A stretch of 64,000 bases of DNA, taken from contig NZ_KI912532.1 in the NCBI RefSeq assembly GCF_000519045.1, positions 2,108,001 to 2,172,000 on the forward strand, read 5' to 3'. The notes under the pieces were generated by a model, which was given only the letters and a program-made list of their open reading frames with translations, ran no database searches and had not been told where the DNA came from. Below are positions 40,662 through 51,546 of the stretch, piece after piece. Positions within the stretch are counted from its first letter, which is position 1. Every line of letters starts with the position of its first letter. Origin of the DNA: Dechloromonas agitata is5. GTDB lineage: Bacteria > Pseudomonadota > Gammaproteobacteria > Burkholderiales > Rhodocyclaceae. The translations under genes and the position numbers were made by a program.

Positions 40662-43018
40662 GAAAGAAACTTTCCAAGATCCGCCGAGCCGATCCGTTTT
40701 TCGAGCGTGAGTCGGCGCGCTACGAATTCCCGCTGCCCTCGCGCGAGTACGTCTCGCAGGTTCTGGCCGATGAGGGGCGGCCGCTCGATTTCATCGAGTT
40801 GACCGAGCTGCTCGATATCGCCGGCAGCGAGCGTGAGATGTTCCAGCGTCGGCTGGGTGCGATGGAGCGTGAAGGTCAGTTGATGCGCAACCGCAAGGGG
40901 GCCTACATCCTGCCGGAGCGGGCCAGCCTGACGGCCGGCAAGGTGCAGGGGCACCCCGATGGCTACGGTTTCCTGATTCCCGATGACGGCAGTGCCGACA
41001 TCTTTCTCGACCAGCACCAGATGGGCAAGGTGCTGCATGGCGACCGGGCGCTCGTCCGGGTGACCGGTATCGACCGCAAGGGGCGGCCGGAGGGTGGGAT
41101 TGTCGAGGTGACCGAGCGGGCGAACAGCCGGGTGGTCGGCCGCGTCTTCGTCGAGCATGGCGTGGTTTTCGTCGTGCCGGAGAACAAGCGCATCTCGCAG
41201 GATATCCTGGTGCCGCCCGAGAAAAAGGCCAAGCTCAAGCCGCAGTCCGGCCAGGTGGTGATGGTCGAGATCATCGAGCAGCCTTCCAAGTTTTCCCAGC
41301 CGATCGGCCGTATCGTCGAAGTGCTCGGCAATTACGCCGACCCCGGCATGGAGATCGAAATTGCGCTGCGCAAGCACGATCTGCCCTTCGAATTCCCACG
41401 GGCGGCGCTCGACGAAAACCGGAAGATGCCGGACAAGGTGCGCAAGACCGAGTTGAGGGGGCGCGAAGATTTGCGCGAACTGCCCTTGGTCACCATCGAC
41501 GGTGAGACGGCGCGTGACTTCGATGATGCGGTGTATTGCGAAAAGAAGGGGCGCGGCTGGCGCCTGGTGGTGGCGATCGCCGACGTGTCGCATTACGTCC
41601 AGCCGGGCATGGCGCTCGACAAGGAGGCGCTGTCCCGTGGCAACTCTGTCTATTTCCCGCGCCGGGTCATCCCGATGCTGCCGGAAAAGCTGTCGAACGG
41701 CATCTGTTCGCTGAACCCCGATGTCGAGCGCCTGGCCATGGTGTGCGACATGGAAATCAGCTCAGCCGGCAAGATCGGCAAGTATCGCTTCTACCCGGCA
41801 GTTTTCCGCTCACACGCTCGCCTGACCTACAACCTCGTCTGGTCCTGGCTGTCCGGTGAAGCCAAGCCGGAGAGCGAGGTGCATCAGGCTGTGCTGCCGC
41901 ACGTGCAGAACCTCTACAAGTTGTTTGGCGCGCTGCACAAGGCGCGCGGCGAACGTGGCGCGATTGATTTTGAAACAACCGAGACGATGATGCTGTTCAA
42001 CGAGAACGGCAAGATCGAGAACATCGTGCCGGTGGTGCGCAACGACGCCCACCGCATCATCGAGGAATGCATGCTGGCGGCCAACGTCTGCGCCTCGGCT
42101 TTCCTGGAAAAGCACAAACAGACCTGCCTCTACCGGGTGCATGCTGCGCCTTCCGAGGACAAGTTGCAGAACCTGCGTGCCTTTCTCGGCGAGTTCGGTC
42201 TGGCGCTCGGTGGCGGCGACGATCCGCGGGCCAAGGATTACGCGCTGCTCCTTGAGAAGATCAAGCAGCGGCCGGATTTCCAACTTCTGCAGACGGTCAT
42301 GCTGCGCTCGCTGAAGCAGGCGATGTACAGCCCGGACAACGTCGGGCATTTTGGGCTGGCCTACGAGCACTACACGCACTTTACCTCGCCGATCCGCCGC
42401 TATCCGGACCTCTTGGTGCATCGCGCCATCAAGTCGGTGCTGAATGGCGAAAAGTACGTGCCGGAGCAGGCCTGGGACGATATCGGCCTGCAATGCTCGG
42501 CCACCGAGCGACGGGCCGACGAGGCGACGCGCGATGTCGAGAACTGGCTGAAGACCTTCTTCATGAAGGAGCGGATCGGCGAAGTGTTCGATGGCACGAT
42601 TTCCGCCGTGACGGCTTTTGGTATTTTCGTGGCGCTTGATCAGGTCTATGTCGAGGGCCTGGTGCATGTCTCGGAACTGGGGGCCGATTACTTCCAGTAC
42701 GATGCCATCAAGCACCAGATGCTCGGTGAGCGGACCGGGCAGCGTTTCCGCCTCGGTGACCGTGTGCGGGTCAAGCTGGTGAGGGCAGACTTGGAGTCGA
42801 ACCGCATTGACTTCGTGATGGCCCCGATCGAGCGGGCGCCGGCCGGTCGTGCAGCTGCAAAGCCGGTCAGCGAGCCAGGCGGCATGAGAGGGAAGGTGGC
42901 CAGTTCGAGGAAGCCAGGGGCGAAATCTTCACGCCAGTCGGCCAGCAAACCAGCCAGCAAACCAGCCAGCAAACCGCCGGCCAAGGCGGCGCGCAAGCCG
43001 GCTAAGAAAGGGCGCTAG
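40655..43018 (+). CDS. rnr: ribonuclease R
   Basis: 787 residues. A processive 3'-5' RNase that degrades structured RNA. An N-terminal helix-turn-helix-like region (about 30-90), cold-shock domains, the RNB catalytic domain with TIDGETARDFDDAVYCE (metal-binding Asp residues) and YTHFTSPIRRYPDLLVHRAI split around 600, an S1 domain (about 640-725; GEVFDGTISAVTAFGIFV) and a basic Lys/Ala-rich tail with three near-exact 12-base repeats. The frame is open through the tRNA upstream; ATG 40655 (MSRKKLSKIRR) is the real start. The end overlaps the convergent HDOD gene by 17 bases. Confidence 0.96.
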   Translation: MSRKKLSKIRRADPFFERESARYEFPLPSREYVSQVLADEGRPLDFIELTELLDIAGSEREMFQRRLGAMEREGQLMRNRKGAYILPERASLTAGKVQGHPDGYGFLIPDDGSADIFLDQHQMGKVLHGDRALVRVTGIDRKGRPEGGIVEVTERANSRVVGRVFVEHGVVFVVPENKRISQDILVPPEKKAKLKPQSGQVVMVEIIEQPSKFSQPIGRIVEVLGNYADPGMEIEIALRKHDLPFEFPRAALDENRKMPDKVRKTELRGREDLRELPLVTIDGETARDFDDAVYCEKKGRGWRLVVAIADVSHYVQPGMALDKEALSRGNSVYFPRRVIPMLPEKLSNGICSLNPDVERLAMVCDMEISSAGKIGKYRFYPAVFRSHARLTYNLVWSWLSGEAKPESEVHQAVLPHVQNLYKLFGALHKARGERGAIDFETTETMMLFNENGKIENIVPVVRNDAHRIIEECMLAANVCASAFLEKHKQTCLYRVHAAPSEDKLQNLRAFLGEFGLALGGGDDPRAKDYALLLEKIKQRPDFQLLQTVMLRSLKQAMYSPDNVGHFGLAYEHYTHFTSPIRRYPDLLVHRAIKSVLNGEKYVPEQAWDDIGLQCSATERRADEATRDVENWLKTFFMKERIGEVFDGTISAVTAFGIFVALDQVYVEGLVHVSELGADYFQYDAIKHQMLGERTGQRFRLGDRVRVKLVRADLESNRIDFVMAPIERAPAGRAAAKPVSEPGGMRGKVASSRKPGAKSSRQSASKPASKPASKPPAKAARKPAKKGR
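42941..42976 (+). repeat. three tandem 12-base repeats in the rnr tail
   Basis: The unit GCCAGCAAACC(A/G) occurs three times in a row and encodes repeated Ala-Ser-Lys-Pro in the basic C-terminal tail. Slippage here would change tail length without breaking the frame. Confidence 0.8.
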
Positions 43019-43880
43019 GCGTTTGGCAGGCTTGCCGCTCGGCTGCCTGGCTGGCGATCTCGGCGCGCTGCGTCGGATCGAGGTCAGGCAACTGTTCGAT
43101 CAGCCAGTCGAGCGAAGCGCCGGGAATCAGTTGTCTGGCTTCGGCGATGTCGGAGGGTAGCGCCGGGCTGGCAGCCCCTTCAGTAAGCAGGTGGCGGGCC
43201 GTGTCGACACAAAGGCGCGACAGGTTGGCGCGCGAATTGTCGATGCCGTGGATCAATTGGGTGAGCAGGGGCGGCAGGTGCCAGATCAGCGCGCATTTGA
43301 GCGACAGATCCTTGAAGCGGAAGCCGCAGGTGTCGACCTGGGCCTGCACGCTGCGTGGCGAATGTCCGGCATGCAGGGCAGCCAGGGCGTTGCGGGGCAG
43401 GTCGGGGGCGAAGGACCAGAGCAGCAGCTCGCCGATTTCGGAGAGCAGCGCCGCCATGGCAATCTCGTCGGGTGACACGTCGGCACGGGCGCCGGCCCAG
43501 CGCAGGGCGAGCAGGCTGGCAAGGTGGGCGCGGGCCTCGCAGTCGACCAGGCCGGGCTGTGTTTCGTCGGTTTCCGGACTGTTCAGCAAGAGTGTGTGGA
43601 ATGTGTCGGTGCCGAGCTGCATGACCGCCGCCAGCGGCGTCGTCGTTTCATGGCCGAGTCGCTGGACGCGATGCGCTTCTGCGGCGCGCAACAAACGCAG
43701 GCAGAGGAAGGGGTCGGCTGCAGCGATATCGGCCAGGTCGCGCGCCGCCAGTGTGTCGCGCTGTGTGTCTTCCAGTTCGAGCAGTCGGGCCCGTGAGCGG
43801 GGCATGCAGGGGAGTTCGCGCTGGCTGAGGTAGGCGGCCCATTGATCGACCCCCCAGCGTTTCTGGTTGGCTGAAAGCAC
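43002..43880 (-). CDS. HDOD domain signalling protein
   Basis: 292 residues, mostly one HDOD domain (about 25-230), an HD-like fold without the catalytic His-Asp, used as a signal-relay module. Recognisable stretches are LADIAAADPFLCLRLLRAA and DEIAMAALLSEIGELLLWSFAPDL. The start is GTG 43880, with GGGGGAT at a good distance; ATG 43882 is in another frame. The function of this HDOD protein is unknown. The 3' end overlaps rnr on the other strand. Confidence 0.85.
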   Translation of the reverse strand: MLSANQKRWGVDQWAAYLSQRELPCMPRSRARLLELEDTQRDTLAARDLADIAAADPFLCLRLLRAAEAHRVQRLGHETTTPLAAVMQLGTDTFHTLLLNSPETDETQPGLVDCEARAHLASLLALRWAGARADVSPDEIAMAALLSEIGELLLWSFAPDLPRNALAALHAGHSPRSVQAQVDTCGFRFKDLSLKCALIWHLPPLLTQLIHGIDNSRANLSRLCVDTARHLLTEGAASPALPSDIAEARQLIPGASLDWLIEQLPDLDPTQRAEIASQAAERQACQTPSALS

Positions 43881-44000
43881 ATCATCCCCCTGGCTGTCGA
43901 GATATCTGTTTATCGGCAGGCGGCCGGAAAACCTGAATCGGAGCTTTTTCCCCCTCCCATTTCTCTGACACTTGATAACAATGCAAAATGGGCAAACGCT

Positions 44001-44006
44001 TATAAT
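44001..44006 (+). promoter_or_regulatory. -10 element of the hemerythrin gene
   Basis: A consensus TATAAT lies 9 bases upstream of the ATG, implying a very short or leaderless transcript. No -35 box at normal distance is seen; TTGATA at 43972 is 23 bases away. Confidence 0.4.
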
Positions 44007-44014
44007 GTCTGGCT

Positions 44015-44596
44015 ATGAATTTTCGACTGGCAACGACCGCGCAGCGGACGGCTCACATTTCCTCGGGCGCGGGGGTTTCCGCTAATTTGCTCTCCGATGC
44101 GGTGGCTCATTGGCTGGGGACCGGCAATTTGCCGCCCCAGTTGATTACCGGCCACGCGATGATCGACCATGAACATCGTTTCCTGATCGGTGCCATTGCC
44201 AACCTGCGCCGGATCTGCGTCGACCAGACCCGCCTGGAGAACTGCATCGCCTGCGGCCATGCGCGGCAGGTGGGGTGCGAAAATGGCCTGATCGGCCTGC
44301 TCGGCGATGTCTTCGCGTTCATCCTCGACCATTTCAAGACCGAGGAAGCCGTCATGCGCGAGTCGTTGCTGATTGTTGCCGACCGTGAGATGTGCCAGGC
44401 CCACATGGAAGACCATGCCGAGATCGCGGCCAAGGTTCAGGAAATCGTTTCGGCACTTGATTCGGTACACATTGTGTCGCGCATTCGCGAACTGGACGCC
44501 TTGCTGGCGCGCTGGATGACCAACCATGTCGCCCTGCACGACATGATGCTGTCGCGCTGGGTGATGCGCGACGATTCGCTGTTGCGGCATCTCTGA
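44015..44596 (+). CDS. bacteriohemerythrin-like protein with Cys-rich loop
   Basis: 193 residues. Hemerythrin iron ligands are visible: H47/D51/H54 in GHAMIDHEH, H106 and E110 in DHFKTEE, H130/H134 and H171/D176 in NHVALHD. Proteins of this type bind O2 at a di-iron site. Between the first two helices sits an insert with Cys77, Cys80 and Cys88 (CIACGHARQVGC), plus Cys68 and Cys127; this is unusual and could be a redox or zinc site. The first 38 residues have no recognised fold. It is a single gene between HDOD and rlmB. Confidence 0.85.
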   Translation: MNFRLATTAQRTAHISSGAGVSANLLSDAVAHWLGTGNLPPQLITGHAMIDHEHRFLIGAIANLRRICVDQTRLENCIACGHARQVGCENGLIGLLGDVFAFILDHFKTEEAVMRESLLIVADREMCQAHMEDHAEIAAKVQEIVSALDSVHIVSRIRELDALLARWMTNHVALHDMMLSRWVMRDDSLLRHL

Positions 44597-44675
44597 TCTT
44601 GCCCCGCCGATTGCTGCGGTTTCCGTGGCGGGGAGCGGGCGGTAGAATCCGCCATCCTGATTTCCGAAAGCAGCC

Positions 44676-45407
44676 ATGTCCTCCCGCCTGATCTACGGCT
44701 TTCATGCCGTCATTTCCAAACTTCGCCACGACCCGAGTTCGATCAAGGAAATCATGGTCGATGCGACGCGCCAGGATGCGCGGGCTCGCGACCTGTTGCA
44801 GCATGCCGAACTCCAGGGCATCCGGATCATCGCCACCGATGGCAAGCGGCTCGACGGCATGTCGCCCGGCGGGCGGCACCAGGGTGTCGTGGCGCGCATC
44901 GAGGGGGGACGCAAGGCGGCGCACCTCGATGATGTGCTCGATACACTGGACGAGCCGGCCTTCCTGCTCGTTCTCGACGGCATTACCGATCCGCGCAACC
45001 TCGGGGCCTGCCTGCGGGTGGCTGACGCGGCCGGCGTGCATGCCGTCATCGCACCCAAGGACCGGGCGGTCGGCCTGACCGATGTGGCCGCCAAGACCGC
45101 CTGCGGCGCGGCGGAAACGGTGCCCTACGTGATGGTCACCAACCTGGCGCGGACCCTGCGTGAACTGCAGGAGCGCGACATCTGGGTGATCGGCACGGCC
45201 GGTGAGGCGGAGAGCGATCTCTATGCCGCCGAATGGCCGAAGGCGACGGCCTGGGTGATGGGGGCGGAAGGCGAGGGCATGCGCCGCCTGACCCGTGAGA
45301 ACTGTGATCAACTGGTCAAGATTCCCATGCACGGCACGGTGGAGAGCCTGAACGTCTCGGTGGCGGCCGGGGTCTGCCTGTTCGAGGCCCGGCGACGACT
45401 AGGCTGA
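44676..45407 (+). CDS. rlmB: 23S rRNA (guanosine-2251-2'-O)-methyltransferase
   Basis: 243 residues, SpoU/TrmH class. The N-terminal L30-like substrate-binding domain starts with [16 protein letters not shown]. The knotted SAM domain has [34 protein letters not shown] and [21 protein letters not shown]. It modifies G2251 in the 23S rRNA P loop. It commonly follows rnr in proteobacteria; here the HDOD and hemerythrin genes are inserted between. Confidence 0.97.
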   Translation: MSSRLIYGFHAVISKLRHDPSSIKEIMVDATRQDARARDLLQHAELQGIRIIATDGKRLDGMSPGGRHQGVVARIEGGRKAAHLDDVLDTLDEPAFLLVLDGITDPRNLGACLRVADAAGVHAVIAPKDRAVGLTDVAAKTACGAAETVPYVMVTNLARTLRELQERDIWVIGTAGEAESDLYAAEWPKATAWVMGAEGEGMRRLTRENCDQLVKIPMHGTVESLNVSVAAGVCLFEARRRLG

Positions 45408-45444
45408 ACCACGGGCAGCCGGAATCTTTCCCCCGCAAAAAACT

Positions 45445-45477
45445 AGGCCAGCGGACAACTGTCTGCTGGCCTTTTTG
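45445..45477. terminator. terminator after rlmB
   Basis: AGGCCAGC and GCTGGCCT arms flank a loop and are followed by TTTTT on the plus strand; CTAGTTTTTTG follows on the minus strand, so it can also stop the convergent spermidine-synthase-like gene. Confidence 0.8.
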
Positions 45478-45497
45478 CTGACTGAGTGTTTTCCCGC

Positions 45498-46841
45498 TTA
45501 CCGGGTTTGGTTCCGGTCGAAATCAGCCTGGTTTTTCTCGTCCACGTAGAGTCGCCCGCTGCCTGGCTGGCTGCTTGAAAAGCAGGCGACGACCACGTTG
45601 GCGATCGGTTTGCCCTTGTGCAGCACGTCCACCGCGCAACGGCCGAAGACGCTGTCGATGGTGGCCAGCAGGTTGCGAGCGTAGGGGGTTTCCAACTTGC
45701 CGTCGAGGATCAGGTTGGCGAGCAGGATGCCGTCCGGCTTGAGCACCTGCCGCGTGCCCTGCCAGAACTCGCGGGTGACGAGATGAGTCGGGATCGAGGT
45801 ATGCGAGCTGTACACATCGACCACCACCGCATCGAAGCGCCGTTTCGTCGTGGCCACGAAGCGGCGGGCATCGTCGGCGATGAACTCGCCACGGATGGGC
45901 GCGTGCAGGAAATCGCGCTCGGCGATTTCCTTGATCCTGGGATCGATATCGACGTAGGTGTAGCGGTTTGCCATTTCGTTGTGCGACAGCGTGAAACCGC
46001 CGGCACCGAGGACCAGGATGTCGCGGTCGCGGTAGCCCAGGTCATCGCGCAGCACCTGGCGCAGATGGCTGATGTAACGCGTGTATTGCGGCGGCTGGCT
46101 GGCGTCGATCAGTGAGGCAAGTGACTTGTTGACCCAGAAGGCGCGACCGTCCTGCAGCCCGGCGCGGTCGACCGGGCTGATCAGGTAATCGGCGTAAGCG
46201 GTGTCGGCCGTCACCGCATGGTGCAGGTTGAAGCCAGCGGCCAGTGCGATGCAACCGGTCGCCAGGGCGGCGGTCAGCCGGCGCCGGCCGGCGAGCAGGA
46301 GGGCACCGAGGGCGAGGATGACGGCACAGGCGAAGACGGCAGCGGAAACGCCCAGCCATTGCATGACGATCAGCGACAGGGTCAGGGAGCCAAGGAAGGA
46401 ACCGAGCGTAGACCAGTAGAGCGCCATGCCGCTGGCCTCGCCGGTACGTTCTGCCTGCATCAGGTTGGTCAGGATGGGCACGGTCTGGCCGAGGAGCCAG
46501 GCGAGGGGGCAGAGGACCCCGCCGATGAAGGCGAGGTAGGCAATCGGCGTTGGTTGCAGGTGGGTGAACAGCCCGTCCACGGTGAGGCCGGCCAGACCGA
46601 CCCCGGCCAGCAGGGCGGAGATCAGGAAATTACGGGCGACGGTTTCGGTATAACGCTCGGTGACCCGGGCGCCGGCCGCATAGCCGAGGGCAAGGGCAAG
46701 CAGGAAGAAGCCGATGGTCGGGGCGGTGACGACGATGGAACTGCCGACGTGCGGCACCAGGCGGCGCAGGGCAATGACTTCGGCGCCGAGCGAGCAGAAG
46801 CCTTCGATGAAGACAATGGCGTAGAGAAGGGCGCGGGACAT
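45498..46841 (-). CDS. membrane protein fused to a spermidine-synthase-like methyltransferase-fold domain
   Basis: 447 residues. About seven helices in the first 205 residues are followed by a Rossmann domain (about 230-430) with ILVLGAGGFTLSHNE, VDIDPRIKEIAERD and FDAVVVDVYSS. The position of the catalytic DSSDP-type Asp of spermidine synthase is changed to DVYSS, with no obvious proton-abstracting Asp in the usual place, so aminopropyl transfer is uncertain. Such fusions are widespread and poorly characterised. It is the first of a minus-strand block; no operon partner is close. Confidence 0.82.
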   Translation of the reverse strand: MSRALLYAIVFIEGFCSLGAEVIALRRLVPHVGSSIVVTAPTIGFFLLALALGYAAGARVTERYTETVARNFLISALLAGVGLAGLTVDGLFTHLQPTPIAYLAFIGGVLCPLAWLLGQTVPILTNLMQAERTGEASGMALYWSTLGSFLGSLTLSLIVMQWLGVSAAVFACAVILALGALLLAGRRRLTAALATGCIALAAGFNLHHAVTADTAYADYLISPVDRAGLQDGRAFWVNKSLASLIDASQPPQYTRYISHLRQVLRDDLGYRDRDILVLGAGGFTLSHNEMANRYTYVDIDPRIKEIAERDFLHAPIRGEFIADDARRFVATTKRRFDAVVVDVYSSHTSIPTHLVTREFWQGTRQVLKPDGILLANLILDGKLETPYARNLLATIDSVFGRCAVDVLHKGKPIANVVVACFSSSQPGSGRLYVDEKNQADFDRNQTR

Positions 46842-46910
46842 CCGCCCATTATCGTTCAGCCCCGCCTCTCCTGTCCTGGCCGGGCTGCCTCCGGCGGCAC
46901 GGCAGGCGGT

Positions 46911-49900
46911 TCAGCGGCCCGCCGCAGCCACCGCGTCGACTGCCTGACGCAGTGTCGGGTTGCTCTCGATGATGGCGTCCAGCGTCCGCAGGGCGGCGGC
47001 AAAATCGTAGTCGTCGATCTCCAGGCGCATGCGGCTGGCCGAGCGGCCGGCGATGGCTTTGAAGCGTGCTTCGAGGGCGCTGAATGCATCGGATGCGGTC
47101 AGGTTGTCCTCGCTCAGCAAAAGACGCAGGGCGGCGAGTTCGCTGCCCAGTTGGGCCAGGTCGACGCCGCTGCTTTCATCAATTTCCGACTGGCCGGGCG
47201 GTGTGATTTCGCGAATCTGCTCGACGAGGTCCGCCAGCCAGGTGGCGAGACGCTCGATATCCGGGCCCACTTGGCTGGCCGGGGTTTCCGCAACAATCAT
47301 TTTTTCGAGGCGGGCGACGCAGTCGGAAAAAGCGTTCAGACCCAGCGTGGCGCTCGTCCCCTTCAGCGAGTGGATGAGCAAGCGGGCATTCCGGTAATCG
47401 CCCTGTAGCAGGCTGTGACGGAGCTTGTCGAAGTCGCCGCTGTGGTGTTTGGCGAACATGCCGAGCAGGTCGAACAGCTTGTCGGGTTTGCCCGAGGTCG
47501 AGCGCAGGCCGGCCTGGATGTCGAGGCCGGCGACATGGGCGAGGGCCTCTTCCAGCGGATTCCCGGGTGCGGGGGGAGCGGCCGGCGCGGTCATCGATGC
47601 CGGCGGCGCGCCGAGCAGACGATGTAGCACGCCATAGAGCACGTCGGGATCGACCGGCTTGGCGACATGCTCGTTCATGCCGGCGTCGAGGGCGCTTTGC
47701 CGGTCTTCATCGAAGGCATTGGCGGTCATCGCGACGATGGGCGTGGTGGCGTATTGCGGCAGTTTGCGCAGTTCGCGGGCGGCGGACAGGCCGTCCATGT
47801 TGGGCATCTGGACGTCGAGCAGGATCAGGTCGTAGGGGTGGCTTTGGGCCTTGGCCAGGGCGATCAGGCCATCCTCGGCGACATCGACCGTGATGCCGGC
47901 TTCTTCGAGCAGGGTAACGGCGACTTCCTGGTTGAGCGGATTGTCTTCGGCGAGCAGCACGCGGTAGCCAGCCAGCCGTGGGCTTGTCGTCTCCACCTCG
48001 ACCAGCCTCGTGCCCAGGGTTTCCGGGCATTGCTCCAGGGCGACGAGCAGGCTGGACGCAGTCAGCGGCTTGGCGACGAATCCGCTGATGCCGGCGGCGT
48101 GAAGGTGTTCGCGCGGCGCATCGAGCGTGCCACTGACCAGCAGCACGGTCGGTCGCCGGCGCAACACCATGTCCCGCAGTCGCGCCGCCACCTGCATGCC
48201 GTTCAGGCCGGGCATCTGCCAGTCAAGGAGAACCAGACTGTAGGGCTGGCCAGCCGCATCGGCCGCGGCGATGGCATCGATGGCTTGTTCCCCGCTGGCC
48301 AGGGCTTCCGGCCGGGTGCCGAGATCGAGCAGGGTAGCGGTCATCGCCTGTCGGGCATCGTCGATGTCATCCACGATCAGCACGCGGGAGGCCGAAGGCA
48401 GGACAGCAGCGACCTGGCGTTGGCGCTGGCCGGCCACCTTGTCGAGCGGCAGTTCGATCCAGAAGGTGCTGCCCTTGCCCGGCGTGCTGTCGACGCCGAT
48501 CCGGCCGTCCATCAACTCGACCAGCCGGCGGGAAATCGCCAGGCCGAGCCCGGTGCCGCCGAACTTGCGGGTTGTCGAGATGTCCGCCTGCTCGAAGGCT
48601 TGGAACAGGCGCCCGGTTTCCTCGGACGTCATGCCGATACCGGTGTCGTGCACGGCAAAGCGTGCGACGATCCGGGTTTCGTCTTCGCTGACCACGCTGC
48701 CACGCAGGATCACGCTGCCCTGTTCGGTGAACTTGACGGCGTTGCTCAGGAAATTGACCAGGATCTGGCCGATCCGCATCGCGTCGCCCTGCAGCATCGG
48801 TGGCAGGGCGGCAATATCGGAAACCACTTCGAGCCCCTTGAGTTGCGCCCGTTCAGCGATCAGGCCGCAGGCGTTGCCGACCAGGCGGTCGACCTCGAAA
48901 TGGCCCACTTCCAGCTTCATCTTGCCGGCTTCGATCTTCGAGAAATCGAGAATGTCGTTGATGATGCCAAGCAGGTGCTGGGCGGCACCGTTGACCTTGT
49001 CGAGTTGCTCGGCCTGCGTCCGGTCGGTGGCGCTGCGGCGCAGGATGTGGGTGAGGCCGATGATGGCGTTCATCGGCGTGCGGATTTCGTGGCTCATGTT
49101 GGCCAGGAAGGAACTCTTGGCCTGGTTGGCCTGCTCGGCAGCGTCACGCGCCTCGGCCACTTCACGAGTGCGGGCGGCGACCAGTTCCTCCAGGTGGTTG
49201 CGGTGGCGCGCCAGTTCATCGTTGGCGGCCTTGCGCTCGGTGATGTCGAAATTGACACCGAGCGCCCGTACCGCCTTGCCATCCAGGGTGACGACGCGAC
49301 CGCGCGAGGTCAGCCAACGTATTTCGCCATCGGGGCGAACGATGCGGTATTCGATTTCGAAGGCATCGCTGGCCGACATGTGGACCAGTACCTTCTCTTT
49401 GACGTCATCGACATCGTCCGGGTGGATACAGGTCAGCCAGGCTTCCTGCGTACCATCAAAGCTGTTCGGTGGCAGGCCGTAGAGTTTCTCCACTTCGGTC
49501 GACCACCAGGTTTTTCCGGTATCGAGGTCCACGCCCCAGAAACCCACGCCAGCGGCGGATTGGGCGATTTCCAGCCGTTCCTGGCTGGCCGCCAGGTTTT
49601 CCTCGACCCGTTTGCGTTCGGTGATATCGGTCCACACCAACGAAAGCTGCGTGACTTCGCCGATCTGGATGGGCTTGACCGAAATCCAGAAGTGTCGCGT
49701 GTCGCCATTCTTGCAACGCAACTGACGTTCATAGCTGCTGCCGCCGGTGGCGACGAGGGCATCCATGCGGGCCTTGGTGGCAGCATGGTTGGGTGTGACC
49801 TGCATGTCGTCGACGGTCAGCCTGGCGAACTCGTCGCGCGTATAGCCGAGGTGCTGGCAGGCGGCGTTGTTGAATTCGACGACCGCCAGGCTGTCGATAT

Positions 49901-51545
49901 CGATGAGCAGGATGCCGCTGTCGGCCTGACTGACGATGCTGGAGAACACTTCCTCGCGCTGGCGCAACGCTTCGGTGGCCTGCTTCAGCGAGGTGATGTC
50001 CTGCACCATCCCGATGGCGCGGCACGGGGTACCGTCTGGGTTGCGTTCGATTTCGGCGCGCTGGGTCAGCCATTTCAGTGTGCCGCCAATCTGGGCGCGG
50101 TGTTCGACCTGGAAAACACTGCCCCGCCTGGCTTGCTGCCAGGCAGTCCAGACCGGGCGGCGATCGGCGGCGACGATGAACTGGAAGAACTGGCGTGGCG
50201 TGAACGTGGTGCCGAGCGGAATGCCGAGCAGGTGGTAGGCTTCTTCCGAGCCGACCAGCGTGTTGAAGCGGAAATCGTAGATCCAGCTGCCGATCTTGGC
50301 GACGTTCTGGGTGCGCTTGAGGGTTGCCTGGCTTTCCAGCAATTCGCTGTGGGCCATGTACTGTGCCGTGATGTCACGGCCGACGCCAAGAATGCCGAGC
50401 AGACTGCCATCCGGGTTGCGGATGGCGACCTTGAGTACTTCGATCAGTTCGCGGTGCCCATCGGCAAAGGTACGCCATTCCTGCTCGGAAATGATGTCCG
50501 GGCGCTCGCAGGCAAGGCGGTCGCGGGATACGAAGCGGTCGGCTATTTCAGCTGGAAACAGGTCGTGGTCGGTCTTGCCGATCAGGTCAGCCTGGGGTAA
50601 ACCGACAAAGGCTTCAAAGCGCGGGTTGCAGCGCAGATAGCTGCCGTTGGCGGCCTTGAACCATACCAGGTCGGGCATGCTGCGCAGGAGCTGGACCAGT
50701 TGTTGCTGCTCGTTCTGCAGCAGGGTTTCGGCATAGGTTCGCGCCTTCTGCGTTTCGGCGAACTGCAGTGTGGCGTGGGCCGTTTCGCGCAGCAGAAAGC
50801 CCTTGGCCGCCTTCAAATGGGCCTTGTGATCCTCGCTCAACCCCTCGTTGCGGCCGAGGGCTTCGAGGGCCGAGGAAATGTAGGCCAGGTTGCGCGTGGT
50901 CAGGAAGACGATGATCGCCCAGATCAGGACGATGACCAGGCAGGCTTGCAGCGTGGACTGGATCAGTGCCTGTCGTTCCTGGTGCAACTGGGCATCGCCG
51001 GCCTCGATGCGCTGCAGCGTGAAGCCAGAAACCGTTTCGTTGATGTTCAGGATGTGTTCGGCGAAATGCGCGTGGAGCACCTGCGCATCGTCGATGTAGC
51101 GGCTGGCGACCGGCGGGTCGATGGCGACGATGTCGGTCGCGGAAACGGCCAGCTGCCAATAGCCCTGAAAATCGCGCACGGCTTCTTCCAGGGCTTCCTT
51201 CAGTTCCGGGTGCGGGTTTTCGGCCAGCATGCGCTTGAGGTCGGCATCCATCTCGGCCATGGTGTCGACCACGGCGGTGTGCACCTGATAGGCGCCAGCT
51301 TCATCGATCTGGCCGGCTTTGGCCTGACGCAACACAGTGACCAGCAATTTCTGCGTCGTGAGCATGTTGTTGCTCAGGCGGTTGCCCAGGCTTTCGAAGT
51401 GGAGATCAGTCTTTTGTGCGGCGGTTCGCGCGTCGAGATAGTCGTCATACAAGGAAAAGGCGCGCCAGCCGAGGAAGGCAGCAATGCCGATGCCGACCAC
51501 CAGGGGCAGGAAAAAGACCAGGAAGCTCTGGACGCGGTTTTTCAC
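46911..51545 (-). CDS. membrane hybrid sensor kinase: 4 PAS, HisKA, HATPase, 2 REC, Hpt
   Basis: 1544 residues. Two helices (about 8-28 and 201-217) enclose a 170-residue helical extracytoplasmic sensor; then four PAS domains (about 288-400, 410-530, 540-660, 670-790), HisKA with [18 protein letters not shown], HATPase with [14 protein letters not shown], two receivers ([11 protein letters not shown] and [11 protein letters not shown]) and a terminal Hpt with [12 protein letters not shown]. All phosphorelay residues are present. It starts at GTG 51545, one base after the stop of the phosphatase gene, so it is coupled to the HD-GYP/phosphatase genes upstream. The stimulus is unknown. Confidence 0.93.
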   Translation of the reverse strand: MKNRVQSFLVFFLPLVVGIGIAAFLGWRAFSLYDDYLDARTAAQKTDLHFESLGNRLSNNMLTTQKLLVTVLRQAKAGQIDEAGAYQVHTAVVDTMAEMDADLKRMLAENPHPELKEALEEAVRDFQGYWQLAVSATDIVAIDPPVASRYIDDAQVLHAHFAEHILNINETVSGFTLQRIEAGDAQLHQERQALIQSTLQACLVIVLIWAIIVFLTTRNLAYISSALEALGRNEGLSEDHKAHLKAAKGFLLRETAHATLQFAETQKARTYAETLLQNEQQQLVQLLRSMPDLVWFKAANGSYLRCNPRFEAFVGLPQADLIGKTDHDLFPAEIADRFVSRDRLACERPDIISEQEWRTFADGHRELIEVLKVAIRNPDGSLLGILGVGRDITAQYMAHSELLESQATLKRTQNVAKIGSWIYDFRFNTLVGSEEAYHLLGIPLGTTFTPRQFFQFIVAADRRPVWTAWQQARRGSVFQVEHRAQIGGTLKWLTQRAEIERNPDGTPCRAIGMVQDITSLKQATEALRQREEVFSSIVSQADSGILLIDIDSLAVVEFNNAACQHLGYTRDEFARLTVDDMQVTPNHAATKARMDALVATGGSSYERQLRCKNGDTRHFWISVKPIQIGEVTQLSLVWTDITERKRVEENLAASQERLEIAQSAAGVGFWGVDLDTGKTWWSTEVEKLYGLPPNSFDGTQEAWLTCIHPDDVDDVKEKVLVHMSASDAFEIEYRIVRPDGEIRWLTSRGRVVTLDGKAVRALGVNFDITERKAANDELARHRNHLEELVAARTREVAEARDAAEQANQAKSSFLANMSHEIRTPMNAIIGLTHILRRSATDRTQAEQLDKVNGAAQHLLGIINDILDFSKIEAGKMKLEVGHFEVDRLVGNACGLIAERAQLKGLEVVSDIAALPPMLQGDAMRIGQILVNFLSNAVKFTEQGSVILRGSVVSEDETRIVARFAVHDTGIGMTSEETGRLFQAFEQADISTTRKFGGTGLGLAISRRLVELMDGRIGVDSTPGKGSTFWIELPLDKVAGQRQRQVAAVLPSASRVLIVDDIDDARQAMTATLLDLGTRPEALASGEQAIDAIAAADAAGQPYSLVLLDWQMPGLNGMQVAARLRDMVLRRRPTVLLVSGTLDAPREHLHAAGISGFVAKPLTASSLLVALEQCPETLGTRLVEVETTSPRLAGYRVLLAEDNPLNQEVAVTLLEEAGITVDVAEDGLIALAKAQSHPYDLILLDVQMPNMDGLSAARELRKLPQYATTPIVAMTANAFDEDRQSALDAGMNEHVAKPVDPDVLYGVLHRLLGAPPASMTAPAAPPAPGNPLEEALAHVAGLDIQAGLRSTSGKPDKLFDLLGMFAKHHSGDFDKLRHSLLQGDYRNARLLIHSLKGTSATLGLNAFSDCVARLEKMIVAETPASQVGPDIERLATWLADLVEQIREITPPGQSEIDESSGVDLAQLGSELAALRLLLSEDNLTASDAFSALEARFKAIAGRSASRMRLEIDDYDFAAALRTLDAIIESNPTLRQAVDAVAAAGR

Positions 51546-51546
51546 A

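Noticed and set aside
47667..50600. 977-residue open frame opposite the second hybrid kinase
   Set aside because: Composition is typical of an antisense shadow; the minus-strand gene has complete kinase, receiver and Hpt motifs.
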